Assembly: GCA_046497505.1 (NCBI GenBank)
Contig: JAWOFN010000098.1
Span: 1-8,856, forward strand
DNA: 8,856 nucleotides
From: JAWOFN01 sp046497505 [NCBI: bacterium]
GTDB taxonomy: Bacteria; Blakebacterota; Blakebacteria; Blakebacterales
Reading direction: 5' to 3'
The number at the start of each line of letters is the position of its first letter. Position 1 is the stretch's first letter. A model generated the notes under the pieces. The model was not told the DNA's origin and ran no database searches. It saw only the letters and a program-made list of their open reading frames with translations. Below, piece after piece: positions 6,417 to 8,856 of the stretch. Position numbers and translations under genes: made by a program.

Positions 6417-6789
6417 CCCGGTCTTCCGTCGAAGGGTCCTCGTCCCGCTCTTCCGCGATCTCCTTGAGGAGCCGCTCCATCCGGAAGCCGCGGTCCACCG
6501 ACTCGTCATACTCGAAGCGCAGTTCGGGGGTCTGCCGGATACTGATCTCCTCACCCAAACGCTTCCGGAGGTAGCCCGCTGCTGCCTGGAGTCCATCGAG
6601 GGACTCCTTCGGGTCCTGGTCCTCTCCCACGGTGAAGTAGATGTCGGCCACACTGTAGTCCTTGCTGGCCTCGACATCGGTGATGGTGACGAACCCGATT
6701 CGGGGGTCCCGGAGTTCCCGCTCGATGATGCCGCCGAGGATCTTCTGGATCTGGTCGTTGACGCGGTCGGTACGGTCGAAGGATCTCAT
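6406..6789 (-). CDS. rbfA: Ribosome-binding factor A
   Basis: The 127-residue product is RbfA, a KH-fold factor that binds the immature 30S subunit near helix 1 of 16S rRNA and helps its final maturation, notably in the cold. The N-terminus RTDRVNDQIQKIL, the central LRDPRIGFVTITDVEASKD and the signature RQTPELRFEYDESVDRGFRME (about 85-105) are characteristic. After about residue 110 comes a short acidic tail rich in Glu and Asp, a common feature of variable length. The ATG at 6789 starts 3 nt after the ylxP stop. Its best upstream match, TGGAG, lies about 12 nt away, which is long, so initiation may rely on coupling to ylxP. The 3' end overlaps nrnA by 11 nt. Confidence 0.96.
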   Translation of the reverse strand: MRSFDRTDRVNDQIQKILGGIIERELRDPRIGFVTITDVEASKDYSVADIYFTVGEDQDPKESLDGLQAAAGYLRKRLGEEISIRQTPELRFEYDESVDRGFRMERLLKEIAEERDEDPSTEDRDED

Positions 6790-6792
6790 GGC

Positions 6793-7074
6793 CTATCGGA
6801 ACTCCAGGTCATAGCGCTGCAGATAGCAGGCGGGCTCCCGCTCGACCCGGTTCACGACCTTGCTCAGCACCGCGTTGGCGAAGGAGCGGTCGTTGGAGAC
6901 CAGCGCCACCCCGAGGGAGGCCGTCTGGTGCAGGTCGTTGTGGTCGATCTCGGCCACACTCACGTTGAAGTCCTTCCTCAGGATGCTGCTGAGGTGCCGG
7001 ATCACACTCCGCTTCTCCTTCAATGAGCGGCAGCCCGGCAGGTTCAGGTGCAGGGTCACGGTGCCAACGGTCAT
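6793..7074 (-). CDS. ylxP: DUF503 family protein, YlxP-like
   Basis: This is a 93-residue protein of the DUF503 family, represented by B. subtilis YlxP, which sits in the same place between infB and rbfA. It shows the family pattern: a first strand (TVGTVTLHLNLPG), the SLKEKRSVIRHLSSILRKDF helix, FNVSVAEIDHND and GVALVSNDRSF, ending in a short strand (YDLEFR). The molecular function is not established; the location suggests a link to translation or ribosome maturation. The ATG at 7074 has GGGGA 8 nt upstream and gives the standard family length. The frame is open further upstream to 7176 but that part overlaps the 3' end of infB and does not resemble the family. No signal peptide or membrane segment is present. 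Confidence 0.92.
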   Translation of the reverse strand: MTVGTVTLHLNLPGCRSLKEKRSVIRHLSSILRKDFNVSVAEIDHNDLHQTASLGVALVSNDRSFANAVLSKVVNRVEREPACYLQRYDLEFR

Positions 7075-7090
7075 GCTCGCAGTCCCCGGC

Positions 7091-8856
7091 CTAGAGGGTC
7101 CGGGCGATCTCCTGCTGTTCGTAGACCTCCAGGACATCGCCCACCTTGATGTCGTTGAAGTTCTCCAGACCGACACCGCATTCGAAACCTTCCTTCACCT
7201 CACGCGCGTCGTCCTTGAAGCGCCTCAGACTGTCCACGTTCCCGTCGTAGATCACGACACCGTCCCGGACCAGCCGGATCTGGGCGTTCCGCCGGATCAG
7301 ACCGTCGGTGACGTAGCAGCCGGCGATGGTCCCGGCTTTCGGGATGCGGAACGTGTCCCGCACCTCCAGGGTGCCCAGGACCTCCTCCTTGAGCTCCGGC
7401 TTGAGGAGTCCCTCCAGCCCCTTCTTGATCTCCTCCACCGCCTCGTAGATGATCTCGTAGAGGCGGATGTCCACACCCATCTGCTCCGCCGCCTCCCGGG
7501 CGTTCCGGTCGGGCCGGACGTGGAAGCCCACGATGATGGCGTCCGAGGTCTGGGCGAGGAGGACGTCGGACTCGGTGATGCCCCCCACCCCCTGGTGGAT
7601 GACCTTCACCTGTACTTCCTCTGTGCTCAGTTTGTGGAGCGAGTCGCTCAGGGCCTCCACGGAACCATCCGTATCCCCCTTCACGATCATGGGCAGCTCG
7701 TTGAGCTCCCCGCTCTCCACCCGGGCCCGGACATCGGAGAGCGATGTCGCCTCCCGGACCGCGAACTCCTGCTCCCGCTTGATCTGCTGACGCTTCTGGG
7801 AGAGTTCCCGGGCCTCCTTCTCGTCTCCCACGGCGTGGAAGCCGTCACCGGGCTGGGGCAGACCGTTGAAGCCCACCACCACGACGGGCTGGGAAGGACC
7901 CGCATTTTCCACCCGCTTGCCCCGCTCGTCCATCATGGCCCGGACCCTTCCGGAGTGCAGACCGCAGAGGAAGGGGTCCCCCTCGGAGAGGGTGCCCTTC
8001 TCCACCAGGATCGTGGCCACCGGGCCGCGGCCCCGGTCCAGCTGGGCCTCCACCACCGTGCCCTTGGCGAGACCGGCGGCCTCCGCCTTGAGCTCGAGCA
8101 GGTCCGCCTGCAGGAGGATCATCTCGAGCAGCTTCTCTACGTTCTCCCCGGTCTTGGCTGAGACCGGCACGGCCACCACGTCCCCGCCGAAGTCCTCGAC
8201 GATGACATTGTGCTGGGTGAGCTGCTGCTTCGCCCCGCCCGGGTCGGCGTCCGGCCGGTCGACCTTGTTGATGGCCACCACCATCGGTACCCCGGCCGCC
8301 TTGGCGTGGTTGATCGCCTCCACCGTCTGGGGCATCACCTTGTCGTCGGCAGCGATGACCAGCACCACGATGTCGGTGAGCTGGGCACCACGAGCACGCA
8401 TGGCGGTGAACGCCTCGTGGCCCGGGGTGTCCAGAAAGGTGACCGGTCCGCTGTCGGTCTGGACCTCGTAAGCGCCGATGTGCTGGGTGATGCCCCCCAC
8501 CTCGCCCGCTACCACAGAGGTCCGGCGGATGTAGTCCAGGAGGGAGGTCTTCCCGTGGTCCACGTGACCCATGACGGTCACGATGGGGGCCCGGGGCACC
8601 ATCTCCTCCTCGGAGACCTCCTGTTCCGGCTCTTCGAAGGCGTCTGCGCCGTACTCTTCGATCTTCTCGATCTCGTAGCCGAACTCGTCCGCGATGAACT
8701 CGATGGTCTCCATGTCAAGACGCTGGTTGATGGTCACCACCAGGCCCAGCTGGAAACAGGCGCCGATGATCTCGTTCGGCTTCACGCCCATCGTGCTGGC
8801 CAGCTCGCTCACGCTGGCGAACTCGGCCACCCGGATGACCTTCTGCTCCTCCGCAG
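7091..8856 (-). CDS. infB: Translation initiation factor IF-2, N-terminus cut off by window edge
   Basis: The last 587 residues of IF2 are present; the frame is open to the right edge, and the variable N-terminal part and true start lie outside. IF2 is the GTPase that places initiator fMet-tRNA in the 30S P site and promotes subunit joining. The visible protein begins in the conserved IF2_N domain ([20 protein letters not shown], then [19 protein letters not shown]). The GTPase domain follows: G1 GHVDHGKT (8546-8569), switch region [13 protein letters not shown]3 DTPGHEAF, G4 NKVD (8258-8269) and G5 SAKTGEN. Domain II, then C1 ([18 protein letters not shown]) and the tRNA-binding C2 domain ([21 protein letters not shown]) complete it, ending ARTL and TAG. 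All nucleotide-binding motifs are intact. A GTG at 8830 is not taken as the start because homology continues upstream of it. Confidence 0.98.
   Translation of the reverse strand, partial: AEEQKVIRVAEFASVSELASTMGVKPNEIIGACFQLGLVVTINQRLDMETIEFIADEFGYEIEKIEEYGADAFEEPEQEVSEEEMVPRAPIVTVMGHVDHGKTSLLDYIRRTSVVAGEVGGITQHIGAYEVQTDSGPVTFLDTPGHEAFTAMRARGAQLTDIVVLVIAADDKVMPQTVEAINHAKAAGVPMVVAINKVDRPDADPGGAKQQLTQHNVIVEDFGGDVVAVPVSAKTGENVEKLLEMILLQADLLELKAEAAGLAKGTVVEAQLDRGRGPVATILVEKGTLSEGDPFLCGLHSGRVRAMMDERGKRVENAGPSQPVVVVGFNGLPQPGDGFHAVGDEKEARELSQKRQQIKREQEFAVREATSLSDVRARVESGELNELPMIVKGDTDGSVEALSDSLHKLSTEEVQVKVIHQGVGGITESDVLLAQTSDAIIVGFHVRPDRNAREAAEQMGVDIRLYEIIYEAVEEIKKGLEGLLKPELKEEVLGTLEVRDTFRIPKAGTIAGCYVTDGLIRRNAQIRLVRDGVVIYDGNVDSLRRFKDDAREVKEGFECGVGLENFNDIKVGDVLEVYEQQEIARTL

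Noticed and set aside
6417-6677. N-terminal extension of the DHH phosphoesterase to 6677
   Set aside because: It overlaps most of rbfA and is Ser/Arg-rich out-of-frame sequence. The family begins shortly before HIHPDGD, consistent with 6416.
6860-8161. Plus-strand open frame of 433 codons opposite infB and ylxP
   Set aside because: It is the shadow of infB in a GC-rich genome; no domain or plausible ribosome binding site was seen.
1-8856. Undescribed defence, mobile or biosynthetic system
   Set aside because: Every coding region belongs to a known housekeeping family in a conserved order. No repeats, integrase, transposase, toxin-antitoxin pair or unexplained gap over 300 bases was seen.

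Overview
The window is a GC-rich stretch of bacterial chromosome in which every gene lies on the minus strand, so the genes read from right to left. It is a classic translation and RNA-metabolism operon: infB (5' end outside the window), a DUF503/YlxP gene, rbfA, a DHH phosphoesterase of the NrnA type, truB, ribF, rpsO, pnp and an M16 zinc peptidase (3' end outside the window). No mobile element, CRISPR array, tRNA, rRNA or phage gene was seen.

From right to left: infB (8856-7091, 5' truncated) carries the end of the IF2 N-domain region, the GTPase domain and domains II to C2. A 16-nt gap leads to ylxP (7074-6793), then rbfA (6789-6406). nrnA (6416-5418) overlaps the end of rbfA by 11 nt, and truB (5421-4486) overlaps nrnA by 4 nt (GTGA). 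ribF (4480-3542) follows truB after 5 nt, and the GTG start of rpsO (3541-3272) directly abuts the ribF stop. A 170-nt structured spacer separates rpsO from pnp (3101-987). A 70-nt spacer with a perfect UUCG-capped hairpin separates pnp from the M16 peptidase gene (916 to beyond the left edge). There is no stretch over 300 bases without a gene.

The genes work together around the ribosome and RNA turnover. IF2 starts translation, RbfA matures the 30S subunit, S15 nucleates the 30S platform and TruB makes tRNA pseudouridine 55. PNPase degrades and processes RNA, and NrnA probably removes the very short RNAs that PNPase leaves. RibF makes FMN and FAD and is a frequent passenger in this cluster. 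The infB-ylxP-rbfA-(nrnA)-truB-ribF-rpsO-pnp-M16 order resembles the Bacillus subtilis arrangement, with nrnA added, and is shared by many phyla. High GC, dense coupling and use of TGA/TAG but no TAA stops suggest a GC-rich bacterium, possibly an FCB-type lineage such as Gemmatimonadota or a related candidate phylum. That placement is a guess from protein style, not from a search.

The content is ordinary and well known. The points worth a second look are the two RNA-structured spacers around pnp, the absence of any untranslated leader before rpsO, and a glycine at a normally rRNA-contacting serine in S15. No previously undescribed system was found.
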